Source of the DNA: VMCP01 sp964527775
GTDB taxonomy: Bacteria > Bacteroidota > Bacteroidia > NS11-12g > UBA955
NCBI GenBank assembly: GCA_964527775.1
Contig: CAZGQS010000030.1
Location: 1-19,262 of the forward strand
Direction: 5' to 3'
DNA: 19,262 bases
Under the pieces are notes generated by a model. It had not been told where the DNA came from. It saw only the letters and a program-made list of their open reading frames with translations, and did not search any database. Positions 7,098 through 14,137 of the stretch are shown piece by piece; position 1 is the stretch's first letter; each line of letters opens with the position of its first letter. The translations under genes were made by a program, and so were the position numbers.

Positions 7098-7142
7098 CAA
7101 AGATGACTAAAAGAAATTGAAAACTTTGTGATAATTATCACA
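7098..7142 (-). promoter_or_regulatory. Perfect CRP/FNR-like palindrome plus -7 element upstream of soxB-like gene
   Basis: TGTGATAATTATCACA at 7127-7142 is a perfect 16-base palindrome of the form TGTGA-N6-TCACA and overlaps the tatD stop codon. On the minus strand, CATCTTTG (one mismatch to TAnnTTTG) lies at 7105-7098, 36.5 bases from the palindrome centre (7134.5). The implied leader to the ATG at 7034 is about 59 bases. This is the best-conserved of the three sites in the sulfur island. Confidence 0.75.
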
Positions 7143-7905
7143 CACCGAAAAGCAGAGCAGCGTTTCTAGAGGTCACTTCTGCCACTTTCAACAAACTTTC
7201 TCCCGTAATATCAGCCACTTTCTCAGCTACGTATCTAGTGTACGAGGGTTCATTGCGCTTGCCTCTGTAAGGAACCGGTGCCAAATAAGGACTGTCAGTT
7301 TCTAGTACCAACTTATCTAGGCCTAGTTCACTCACAACTTGAGCTATTCCCGCATTTTTGAAGGTCACTACTCCGCCAATTCCCAAATAAAAACCCAACT
7401 TGATGATTTCATCGGCCAACTCTTTACTTTCAGAAAAGCAATGAAACACCCCTTGAACTTTTCCCTTGTAAGGTTTCAATATTTTTATCACTTCCTGAGT
7501 GGCGTTTCTGGTGTGAAGTGACATGGCCAGCCCTTTTTCAATGGCCCATTCTATCTGAATATTCAATGATTCCTCTTGCCAAGCTTGCGTCGATTTATCC
7601 CAATACAAATCCATGCCAGTTTCGCCCACCCCCACATATTTCCGCTTATCGAACCATGCATGCATGATTTCTAAGTCTTTCTTGAAATCTTCTTTTACAT
7701 AGCACGGATGAAGTCCCATCATCGAAAAACAATTTTCAGGATGCTGATCTTCTAAGTCATGCATCACCCCGATACTGTCCATATCAATATTGGGAAGTAA
7801 AATTCTATTTACCCCATTTTCGATGCTTTTCGCTACCGCGGATGCTCTATCTTCATTGAACTCTTCACTGTACAAATGACAATGAGTGTCTACCAATTTC
7901 ACCAC
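7138..7905 (-). CDS. tatD: TatD family metal-dependent hydrolase/DNase
   Basis: The protein has 255 residues, standard for TatD enzymes, which are two-metal TIM-barrel hydrolases with 3'-5' DNase activity and suggested roles in DNA repair or turnover. Visible ligands are H8 and H10 (DTHCHL), E95 (GETGMDL), H131 (SLHTRNA), H155 (FHCFS) and D204 (ETDSPYLAP). The start is a GTG at 7905, or the adjacent GTG at 7902, which overlaps the TGA of the upstream enoyl-CoA hydratase as GTGA. A Shine-Dalgarno-like TAAGGAG lies 8 bases before the first GTG, unusual in this phylum. Translational coupling in a comEC-enoyl-CoA hydratase-tatD operon is likely. Confidence 0.93.
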   Translation of the reverse strand: MVKLVDTHCHLYSEEFNEDRASAVAKSIENGVNRILLPNIDMDSIGVMHDLEDQHPENCFSMMGLHPCYVKEDFKKDLEIMHAWFDKRKYVGVGETGMDLYWDKSTQAWQEESLNIQIEWAIEKGLAMSLHTRNATQEVIKILKPYKGKVQGVFHCFSESKELADEIIKLGFYLGIGGVVTFKNAGIAQVVSELGLDKLVLETDSPYLAPVPYRGKRNEPSYTRYVAEKVADITGESLLKVAEVTSRNAALLFGV

Positions 7906-8669
7906 GAAATTTTCTCCTTATTTAAAAATGCCGACACCCCTTTTTGACAATCATCGGTTTTACGAGCCAAAGCATTTTGCTCGGCTGCATAACTTAATGA
8001 TTCACTCCAATCTGCAGGCATATTTCTCATCATATTTTTGATTCTCGAAGTCGATTCAGAGCTCACCGTCTTCAACAATTGTGCAGCAAAATCATGCACT
8101 ATTGCACCCACATTTTCCTCTACTGCATATACCAATCCATCTTTTAAGGCTTTATCTGCCGAAAAAATTTGAGCCGTCAACAACCATTCGTTCATCTGGT
8201 TTTGATTTAACTTTTCTTTCAAATACACCATAACTAAGGCCGGAACAAAACCAATCCGCGCCTCTGTATATCCAAAAGTAGAATCTGGGGTTGCAAAACA
8301 AAAATCTGCCAAAAATGCGAGTCCACATCCTCCGGCAAGAGCCGGGCCCTCCACCTGAGATACCGTGATCTTTGGAGAATGGTAAATGAGTTCAAACAAG
8401 TTCTTCAATCGGGTGGAATCTTCAATATTTTCTTGATGCGTGAATTGGCTCAAAGATTTCAAGTAAGACAAATCTGCACCCGCGCAAAAAGCTCCTTCCT
8501 TCGACTTGAGTACAATCAATCGCACGGAATTGTCTTCATTCAACTCACTGAATGCAGCAGTCAATTCCATCACTAAATCGGGATTCAAGGCATTCCTTTT
8601 TTCAGGTCTGTTCATAATGACCTCCGCGATTGGGCCACTACGTTCCACTATTACCCATTGATTGCTCAT
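7899..8669 (-). CDS. Enoyl-CoA hydratase/isomerase family protein (crotonase fold)
   Basis: From the ATG at 8669 the protein has 256 residues; a TTG 12 bases upstream is in frame but overlaps comEC. Crotonase-family signs are AGAD at 63-66 and GPALAGG at 108-114 (oxyanion hole), and FGYTEARIGFVP with E136 in the position of a catalytic acid. Residues 20-28 (NRPEKRNAL) are the usual N-terminal motif. It should hydrate or isomerise an enoyl-CoA in fatty-acid or branched-chain amino-acid breakdown. Versions with RIGFVPALV are common in Bacteroidota and are often assigned as methylglutaconyl-CoA hydratase, which I cannot confirm. The gene starts 2 bases after comEC and overlaps tatD at its end. 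Confidence 0.9.
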   Translation of the reverse strand: MSNQWVIVERSGPIAEVIMNRPEKRNALNPDLVMELTAAFSELNEDNSVRLIVLKSKEGAFCAGADLSYLKSLSQFTHQENIEDSTRLKNLFELIYHSPKITVSQVEGPALAGGCGLAFLADFCFATPDSTFGYTEARIGFVPALVMVYLKEKLNQNQMNEWLLTAQIFSADKALKDGLVYAVEENVGAIVHDFAAQLLKTVSSESTSRIKNMMRNMPADWSESLSYAAEQNALARKTDDCQKGVSAFLNKEKISW

Positions 8670-8671
8670 AA

Positions 8672-10168
8672 TTAACTGCAAATATACAATGCAATGCTGT
8701 ACTCAACGCTCAACAGAAAGAGAGCAAATAGGCAAAGATTTTTCCAAAAAGTTATTTTCTCTTCGCGATAAAACGTCCAAAAAACAAGCACCAAAAGAAG
8801 CAACAAAAATTCCGTCCATCCCCATTGAGGACTGTAAAGATTGAAACTGGGAAGGTGCGAAAACCGAAGCATCAATGCGTCCATCAAATCAATAAATGCA
8901 TTTACGCAGCAGGCAAAATACTGTAGTAAAAAGTCACTAAATCCCAAGATAAAAAAGATAACATAACCGTAGATTAACCAATTAAAAAAAGGCATGAGCA
9001 AGAGATTCCCTACCAAAAACCACAACGACAGCTGCTCAAACTCTTTGAATATAATAGGAATAGTGGTCAGGGTGCAGATGATTGACACCATCACCGTATT
9101 GAAAAACCACTGTACCAAGGAATGAGATTCCTCAAACCGCCTCAAATAATCGGGCACCAAGAAGACTATGCCCCACATGGCCATGAGCGACAGTTGGAAA
9201 CCAAGATCAAAAAGCACCAGTGGATCCCACAAAAGGTAAATGAACAATACCGAAAAATAGACATCCGCGCCTCTCACTCTTCGAGAAAAGACTGATTTTG
9301 CCAACACCATCAACGTCAGTGATATTGCCGCTCTAACAACAGGCGGCGACATGGGTGTCAAGCAGGTATAAACCCACACCAAGGGTAAAAGGAGCCAGCG
9401 ATACTTGGCGACTTTTCGATTGCGCTTTTCAAAAAAAGTAAAAGGCCAATTCAACAAATTAAAAACCAAAGCCAAATGCATTCCAGAAACAGAAATCACG
9501 TGAGCCAAACCTAATTTTTGAAAGGCTAATTTGTCTGTTTTCTCGAGCTCTGAACGCTCCCCCCAAATCAAGGCTAAGTACCAAGCATGGGCCTTGGGTT
9601 TTAAATATTTCTTACTCAGGCCAAAAATCTTGCTCAAAATTTGGAGCTTGAGAGAGTTTAGAGGGGAGAGTGAAGAGTGGAGAGTGTAAAGGGGAGAGTT
9701 TAGAGTGCAATGGGGAGAGTTTAGAGTGCAGTGGGGAGAGTTTAGAGTTGAGAGGTATTTCTGGGGATGAATTAAAAAAGTCTTATTTGATTTAAAGCGT
9801 TCGTTGTATTTGACCGAGAGATTACCCTCGCATCTCACCCATTTATGATCTTCAAAAATCGCCCATTTTACCTCAACCAATCGAGGATTATCCATAGCTT
9901 GAACCATCAAAGCACGTGCGTTTGACAGTTTGAAATAAAACAACTGCTCACGTTGATTTTTCAGCAATAACAATCCAAATCCGAGAGAAAAAAATCCCAA
10001 GAAAATAGCGGAACCCCTGTATTTGACCACCCAAAACACAACCACTGCGGGTGGCAATATCCAGAAATAAGTTGTAACCGAAGGTGGTATTACTCGTGCT
10101 GCAACAATGCCCAAAATGAGCATGAGCGCGGGAACGGCTAATGGATATTTTAAATCGAACCTCAACAT
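8672..10168 (-). CDS. comEC: ComEC/Rec2-family competence membrane protein, short form, with an in-frame heptamer-repeat insertion
   Basis: The 498-residue polytopic membrane protein has an N-terminal hydrophobic region with a small soluble segment (about 70-185, DUF4131/OB-like). The competence domain follows, beginning with ALIWGERSELEK and HVISVSGMHLALV near residues 199-235 and continuing through many membrane segments. ComEC is the inner-membrane channel for single-stranded DNA in natural transformation. The C-terminal metallo-beta-lactamase domain of long ComEC proteins is absent, which is common in this phylum. Residues ~139-174 are low complexity (TLNSPHC repeated) and are encoded by fifteen 7-base units, leaving the frame intact. 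A HhH protein of ComEA type lies 5 kb away. Confidence 0.88.
   Translation of the reverse strand: MLRFDLKYPLAVPALMLILGIVAARVIPPSVTTYFWILPPAVVVFWVVKYRGSAIFLGFFSLGFGLLLLKNQREQLFYFKLSNARALMVQAMDNPRLVEVKWAIFEDHKWVRCEGNLSVKYNERFKSNKTFLIHPQKYLSTLNSPHCTLNSPHCTLNSPLYTLHSSLSPLNSLKLQILSKIFGLSKKYLKPKAHAWYLALIWGERSELEKTDKLAFQKLGLAHVISVSGMHLALVFNLLNWPFTFFEKRNRKVAKYRWLLLPLVWVYTCLTPMSPPVVRAAISLTLMVLAKSVFSRRVRGADVYFSVLFIYLLWDPLVLFDLGFQLSLMAMWGIVFLVPDYLRRFEESHSLVQWFFNTVMVSIICTLTTIPIIFKEFEQLSLWFLVGNLLLMPFFNWLIYGYVIFFILGFSDFLLQYFACCVNAFIDLMDALMLRFSHLPSFNLYSPQWGWTEFLLLLLVLVFWTFYREEKITFWKNLCLFALFLLSVEYSIALYICS
9652..9756. repeat. Fifteen-unit heptanucleotide repeat inside comEC (GAGAGTT/TAGAGTG type)
   Basis: On the plus strand the region divides into 15 heptamers, from GAGAGTT, TAGAGGG, GAGAGTG and AAGAGTG to TAGAGTT and GAGAGGT. 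Within it, a 21-base higher-order unit (three heptamers) is repeated three times at 9691-9753 with few changes. The total of 105 bases equals 35 codons, so comEC stays in frame. Gain or loss of one heptamer would shift the frame. Confidence 0.9.
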
Positions 10169-10225
10169 ATCTCTTTCACAAATACAGATTTAACTGCGAA
10201 ATGGAAAGAGTCTTGATGCAGGTGA

Positions 10226-11044
10226 TTACATCATCTTGCGCAAGTTGCGTTTCAAGTCGCTGGCTGATTCATCGCGGCGCTTCCAATCAAAGCGCTGATA
10301 CCAAGAATCGAACACGTCTTCTCTTTCATCTCCTGGCTTAGCCAGAATCATCTCACAGATAAAGGTGGTAAATTTCTGCATATCTCCGCCAAAAAGAAAA
10401 TTGGCAAATTCAAACCTTCTGGAGAGTGAGAACATAGAAAGTACTTCGTTGGCTTTCTTGATTGCATCTGGAGTGATTTCTTTGGATGCCGGAGCAACAG
10501 AATCAGCATCACTTTGATTTTCAATCGATTCAGACTCCTGTTTCTTGATAACCAATTCAATTCCGCTGGATTTTTGCTCTTCAAAAACAGGAATTTCTTC
10601 CTCTTCAATCACCAATTCATCTTGCATTTCGGGCTCAAATCCAAACAAACTCGGTTGCGAATTTTGCAAATCTTCTTGCACTTTTTCATCAACGGGCTCT
10701 TCAACGGGCTCTTCAACGGACACATAAACCGGCTGAGAAACAGGTTCAGAAACAGGTTCAGGCATGACCTCCATTGGTGCTTCCACCACCTCCTTAACAG
10801 GTGCTTCCACTTCTACCGGAACCTCAACGGGCACTTCCACTACTGCTAGAGCTTCAACCTGAGCTTCAACCTGAGGAGCCACCGCTTCGCGACCCACCGC
10901 TATCAGTTCCATGTCGGTTTCTAAATAAAGCTGTGCAGAAAAAAGTTTTATCTTGCCCAAAACTTCGCCACTTCCTTGATTGTGTTGGAGTTCCTCGTTC
11001 AACAATTGCAAGGTGCCGATGATTTCGTGGATTCGCGGATTCAT
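10226..11044 (-). CDS. Conserved hypothetical protein with Pro/Glu/Val-rich linker
   Basis: I do not recognise a named function for this 272-residue, acidic, soluble protein. Residues 1-50 look helical. Residues ~55-170 are low complexity, with repeated PVE, EPV and VEEPVEEP motifs, partly encoded by 12-base direct repeats. The last ~75 residues, from the ITPDAIKKANEVLSMFSLSRRFEF stretch onward, form a compact domain ending in basic helices (FDWKRRDESASDLKRNLRKMM). Similar C-terminal ends (a FANFLFGGD-like motif followed by a WYQRFDW-like one) occur in uncharacterised Bacteroidota proteins. It is transcribed divergently from thymidine kinase. The linker suggests a tethering or scaffold role, but this is only inference. 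Confidence 0.75.
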   Translation of the reverse strand: MNPRIHEIIGTLQLLNEELQHNQGSGEVLGKIKLFSAQLYLETDMELIAVGREAVAPQVEAQVEALAVVEVPVEVPVEVEAPVKEVVEAPMEVMPEPVSEPVSQPVYVSVEEPVEEPVDEKVQEDLQNSQPSLFGFEPEMQDELVIEEEEIPVFEEQKSSGIELVIKKQESESIENQSDADSVAPASKEITPDAIKKANEVLSMFSLSRRFEFANFLFGGDMQKFTTFICEMILAKPGDEREDVFDSWYQRFDWKRRDESASDLKRNLRKMM

Positions 11045-11102
11045 GTTATTAGGATATTATGAAAAATTTTCGGGAAATTTACGCCTCAATTCAATACCAT
11101 TC

Positions 11103-11678
11103 ATGAGAGATTTTACACTAATTTTTGGGTGTATGTTTGCGGGGAAAACCACGCATTTAATAGGGTTCTACAACGATAGTCCCCTAGATATCAACGAAAA
11201 ATTAGTCGTTAAACCCCTCATCGACAACCGCTATTCCGAAGGAAAAGTGAGTTCGCATACCGGACTTCAAATGACCGGACACCGAATTTCAAAGGCCGAA
11301 GAGATTTTTCCACTCATCACGCCACAAATTAAAGAGGTATATATTGATGAGGTTCAATTCCTAGGGCCCTACATCATTGAAGTCATTGGAGAAATGATGA
11401 TGAACGGCGTGAGAGTGATTGCTGCTGGACTAGATAAAGACTATTTGAATCGAGACTTCGGTCCCATGAAATCCCTCAAAAAACTGGCCACCGAAAAAAT
11501 TGAATTGAGCGCCAAATGCCATGTTTGCCAAAAAAGTGCTCACTTCACCTACCGCACCAGCCTCACCGATGAGTTGGTTGTTGTGGGACATAACAATTCT
11601 TACGAAGCCCGTTGCAAAGATCATTGGGAACAAGGCATGCTTGAAACCCAACGAATTACCAAAGAAGAATTGATTTAA
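11103..11678 (+). CDS. tdk: Thymidine kinase (type II, zinc-containing)
   Basis: From the ATG at 11103 the protein has 191 residues, the usual family length. The frame is open further upstream, but that part overlaps the divergent gene and has no family similarity. The P-loop is GCMFAGKTT at 9-17, the catalytic acid is E83 in IDEVQF, and the lasso/zinc site has C139-x2-C142 and C171-x2-H174. It phosphorylates thymidine to dTMP in the pyrimidine salvage pathway, in the cytoplasm. Its stop is 1 base from the stop of the convergent nifU-like gene, with no hairpin between them. Confidence 0.95.
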   Translation: MRDFTLIFGCMFAGKTTHLIGFYNDSPLDINEKLVVKPLIDNRYSEGKVSSHTGLQMTGHRISKAEEIFPLITPQIKEVYIDEVQFLGPYIIEVIGEMMMNGVRVIAAGLDKDYLNRDFGPMKSLKKLATEKIELSAKCHVCQKSAHFTYRTSLTDELVVVGHNNSYEARCKDHWEQGMLETQRITKEELI

Positions 11679-11679
11679 A

Positions 11680-11919
11680 TTATTGTCCTTCTTTTAGGGC
11701 CGTAATTTTGCCCAAATCAGGAATGGATCTGCGAAGAGATTCTTCAACGCCTGCAGTCATGGTCATTTCACTCATGGAACAACTGCTGCAAGCACCTGTC
11801 AATCGCAATACAACATCTTTATTTTCATGTATTTCAACCAATTCTACATCTCCACCATCGGCCTGTAAATAGGGCCTTATGGTTTCTAGAACGGCTTCAA
11901 TTTGTTGAGATAATTGCAT
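11680..11919 (-). CDS. NifU C-terminal-domain protein (Fe-S scaffold/carrier)
   Basis: This is a 79-residue stand-alone NifU C-terminal (Nfu) domain. IRPYLQADGGDVELVEI at 14-30 is the conserved start. The cluster-binding CxxC is at C44 and C47 (GACSSCSMSEMT). Nfu domains carry a 4Fe-4S cluster to client proteins. It begins 1 base after the mrp stop codon, so the two Fe-S carriers are probably co-expressed. A TATCTTTG element within the last codons of mrp lies exactly 4 bases before its ATG. Confidence 0.93.
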   Translation of the reverse strand: MQLSQQIEAVLETIRPYLQADGGDVELVEIHENKDVVLRLTGACSSCSMSEMTMTAGVEESLRRSIPDLGKITALKEGQ

Positions 11920-11920
11920 A

Positions 11921-12976
11921 TCACAAAGATACGGATTTTAAACTAATTTGTCTTGCAACCTCTCCCGCCAAAGCCAAATACGGCTTCATGATTTCCAAGT
12001 CAAAGTCCCAATTCCCTTGATCTGCCGCCAATCCAATTCCAGTTCTCAATGGCAACTCTCCTAAAAAGGGAACCCCAAATTCAGCAGCCAATTTATGTCC
12101 CCCGCCTTCACCAAAAATATGGTATTTTTTAGTGGGCTCATCGTCTGGAACGAAGTACGACATATTCTCAACCACTCCCAAAATGGGCTTAGCAATGCTG
12201 TCAAGTTGAAACATATCAATGGCACGTCGGGCATCGGTCAACGCCATTTCTTGAGGGGTAGTCACTACAACAATTCCCGACAAAGGTGCCTGCTGCGCCA
12301 GTGTAATTTGAACGTCGCCGGTTCCCGGAGGAAGATCAATCACCAAATAGTCTAGCTCACCCCAATCAACATCATTCAGGAATTGTCTGAACGCAGAAGA
12401 AATCATGGGTCCACGCCAAACCACCGCCTGTCCTGGGGCCGTCATAAAACCTATGCTCAACAATTTCAACCCGTGAGATTCGATGGGCTTCATCACGTTT
12501 TTACCGTTGATTTCCACCATTTCAGGGGCTTGATGAACTTTAAATAGCGTAGGAATGCTCGGGCCGTAAATATCTGCGTCAAGAAGTCCCACTTTAGCTC
12601 CCAATTTTGAAAGTGCCAATGCCAAGGTAGCAGATACTGTACTCTTACCCACGCCCCCTTTGCCAGATGCCACTGCAATGACCTGCTTCACACCGCTCAA
12701 TGTATCTGATGTGCGCTCGTTTTGAACCACCCTGCTGGTAGCATTTACATGTACATCTGCATTTTGATCTACCATGTAAACTACCGCGTTCTTGCAGGCC
12801 GATACCATGGCGTCTTTCATGGGGCAAGCCGGAGTAGTTAATACCAAATCAAACGCAACGGTTAACCCATCGATGTTTAAATTTTCAATCATGCCCAAGG
12901 TCACCACATCTTTGTGAAGATCTGGGTCATCAACGAGCGACAATGCTTTTAAAACGGCTTCTTTTGTAATGCTCAT
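11921..12976 (-). CDS. mrp: Mrp/NBP35-family P-loop ATPase, iron-sulfur cluster carrier (ApbC-like)
   Basis: The 351-residue protein has an N-terminal DUF59/MIP18 domain (about 1-85, with TTPACPMKD and C51) and a Mrp ATPase domain. The ATPase domain has the deviant Walker A GKGGVGKS at 105-112, LLDADIYGPS at 131-140 and a conserved VIDLPPGTGDVQ. Mrp proteins carry Fe-S clusters between scaffold and apoproteins. The C-terminal CxxC that usually follows NMSYF is missing here (NMSYFVPDDEPTKKYHIFG), as I recall in other Bacteroidota. This makes the adjacent nifU-type domain, which keeps its CxxC, a plausible partner. The start overlaps the end of the upstream membrane-protein gene as ATGA. Confidence 0.93.
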   Translation of the reverse strand: MSITKEAVLKALSLVDDPDLHKDVVTLGMIENLNIDGLTVAFDLVLTTPACPMKDAMVSACKNAVVYMVDQNADVHVNATSRVVQNERTSDTLSGVKQVIAVASGKGGVGKSTVSATLALALSKLGAKVGLLDADIYGPSIPTLFKVHQAPEMVEINGKNVMKPIESHGLKLLSIGFMTAPGQAVVWRGPMISSAFRQFLNDVDWGELDYLVIDLPPGTGDVQITLAQQAPLSGIVVVTTPQEMALTDARRAIDMFQLDSIAKPILGVVENMSYFVPDDEPTKKYHIFGEGGGHKLAAEFGVPFLGELPLRTGIGLAADQGNWDFDLEIMKPYLALAGEVARQISLKSVSL

Positions 12977-13263
12977 GATTGTTTTCTCCTAAATATTCGG
13001 CGGAAAAATCGCTTTTCGAACTCCAAAAAATACTTCCCTTGTCCAAAAATGAAACCATAAATAAGCAGAATCAAGTTGTAAAAGGGCAAGATGGCTACAT
13101 AATATACCAAATCAAACCACCAATGGTCGCCCATCATGGGCTGAATGAACTTTTTGATGTATACCACCGTTGAACCGGTCAGCGCAAACACCGCCAAGAT
13201 TAATACCACCTGCAGCGTTGAATCTACCTTCCAGCGTTCTTGTAATTTTTTGAGGAATCCCAC
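12973..13263 (-). CDS. Small membrane protein, DUF6787-like
   Basis: The 96-residue protein has a basic amphipathic N-terminus (MGFLKKLQERWKV), two hydrophobic segments (about 17-38 and 50-73) and a very basic C-terminus (RRIFRRKQS), so both ends are probably cytoplasmic. It resembles small Bacteroidota membrane proteins labelled DUF6787; that label comes from memory. No function is known. It starts with GTG at 13263 and overlaps mrp by 4 bases, implying translational coupling. A TAAATTTG element lies exactly 4 bases before the start. Confidence 0.75.
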   Translation of the reverse strand: MGFLKKLQERWKVDSTLQVVLILAVFALTGSTVVYIKKFIQPMMGDHWWFDLVYYVAILPFYNLILLIYGFIFGQGKYFLEFEKRFFRRIFRRKQS

Positions 13264-13267
13264 AGCG

Positions 13268-13275
13268 CAAATTTA
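13268..13275 (-). promoter_or_regulatory. -7 element TAAATTTG, 4 bases before the GTG of the DUF6787-like gene
   Basis: A perfect TAnnTTTG match on the minus strand is followed by CGCT and the start codon. With transcription starting ~5 bases after the final G, the first base of the mRNA would be the first base of the start codon. There is no clear -33 TTTG at 19 bases spacing. Confidence 0.5.
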
Positions 13276-13373
13276 CCTTCTTTTGGGGGACTTTTGGGGG
13301 ACGAATCTCGCCGCATGACACAATCATGAAATTTTCAACGCGAGAACTCGACAAAATATCGACTTTTGCAGAT

Positions 13374-14102
13374 ATGAATCCATCTGAAAATCCATCAAAA
13401 CTAAATCGACAGCTCATTTTATTTCCGCTTCCCATTGGCGAACTTAGTTTGGATGGATATTTCACCAACATCCACGGCGAAGCCGTAAAAAACACCAAAG
13501 TGTGGGTTGCCGAAAATGCCCGAACCCTGAGACGGTTCATCAGCAACTTGAAATTGGGCGTCATCATTGACGAACTAGTCATCTTTGAATTGGAACGCGG
13601 TTACGCCCTCCAAGACTTGGAAGACTTCCTCAATAAACACAAAAACGAACCTCAAATTGGAGTGGTATCTGAAGCAGGAATTCCCTGTATTGCCGATCCT
13701 GGCAACAGAATTGTGTCTTGGGCACACAGAACCCACCGGGTGGTTGTTCCTTTGGTGGGACCCAACAGCATCATCATGGCCATTCAGTCGAGTGGATTGA
13801 ACGGACAACAATTCATTTTTCACGGGTATTTGCCGGTAAAGACCGAAGAATTCATTCCTTTTGTCAAATCTTTGTCAAACCCCGTTTGGAAAAAATACGC
13901 ACACACCTTCATTGAAACTCCCTACCGAAGCGATAAAACGGCTCAAGCCTTGATCAAATGGCTGCCCGTTGAGGCCAAATTGGCCATAGCTTTTGACCTC
14001 CACGGTGAAAATCAACAGATTTTGAGCCAAACCATTGGACAGTGGAAAAAAACGAGCATAGAAATAGGCAAATTGCCGTCTGTGTTTGTTGTAGGATTCT
14101 GA
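13374..14102 (+). CDS. RsmI-like SAM-dependent methyltransferase (tetrapyrrole methylase fold)
   Basis: From the ATG at 13374 the protein has 242 residues; an ATG at 13326 would add 16 residues without family similarity. LILFPLPIGELS near residue 13 and VSEAGIPCIADPG near 100 correspond to the VPTPIGNL and SDAGTPxISDPG motifs of RsmI, which 2'-O-methylates C1402 of 16S rRNA. VPLVGPNSIIMAIQSSGLNGQQFIFHGYLP also fits. It is shorter than classic RsmI (~280) and deviates in the motifs. It may be the second, divergent RsmI-like paralogue often seen in Bacteroidota, whose target is not certain. It is divergent from the DUF6787-like gene. Confidence 0.85.
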   Translation: MNPSENPSKLNRQLILFPLPIGELSLDGYFTNIHGEAVKNTKVWVAENARTLRRFISNLKLGVIIDELVIFELERGYALQDLEDFLNKHKNEPQIGVVSEAGIPCIADPGNRIVSWAHRTHRVVVPLVGPNSIIMAIQSSGLNGQQFIFHGYLPVKTEEFIPFVKSLSNPVWKKYAHTFIETPYRSDKTAQALIKWLPVEAKLAIAFDLHGENQQILSQTIGQWKKTSIEIGKLPSVFVVGF

Positions 14103-14118
14103 AACTGACTTAATTTTG
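14089..14118 (+). promoter_or_regulatory. Bacteroidota-type promoter of the SPT-like gene
   Basis: TTG at 14089-14091 is followed after 19 bases by TAATTTTG at 14111-14118, a perfect TAnnTTTG. The ATG is at 14138, leaving about a 15-base leader. The -33 element overlaps the end of the methyltransferase gene. Confidence 0.65.
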
Positions 14119-14137
14119 TAATAACATTAAAATTCGC

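Noticed and set aside
10980..11102. Upstream start for thymidine kinase
   Set aside because: The added residues overlap the divergent gene and precede the standard MRDFTLIFGCMFAGKT beginning of the family.
13361..13368. GACTTTTG as a -7 element for the RsmI-like gene
   Set aside because: It has one mismatch, no -33 partner, and lies 5 bases from the start, so it is too weak to list beside the perfect matches.
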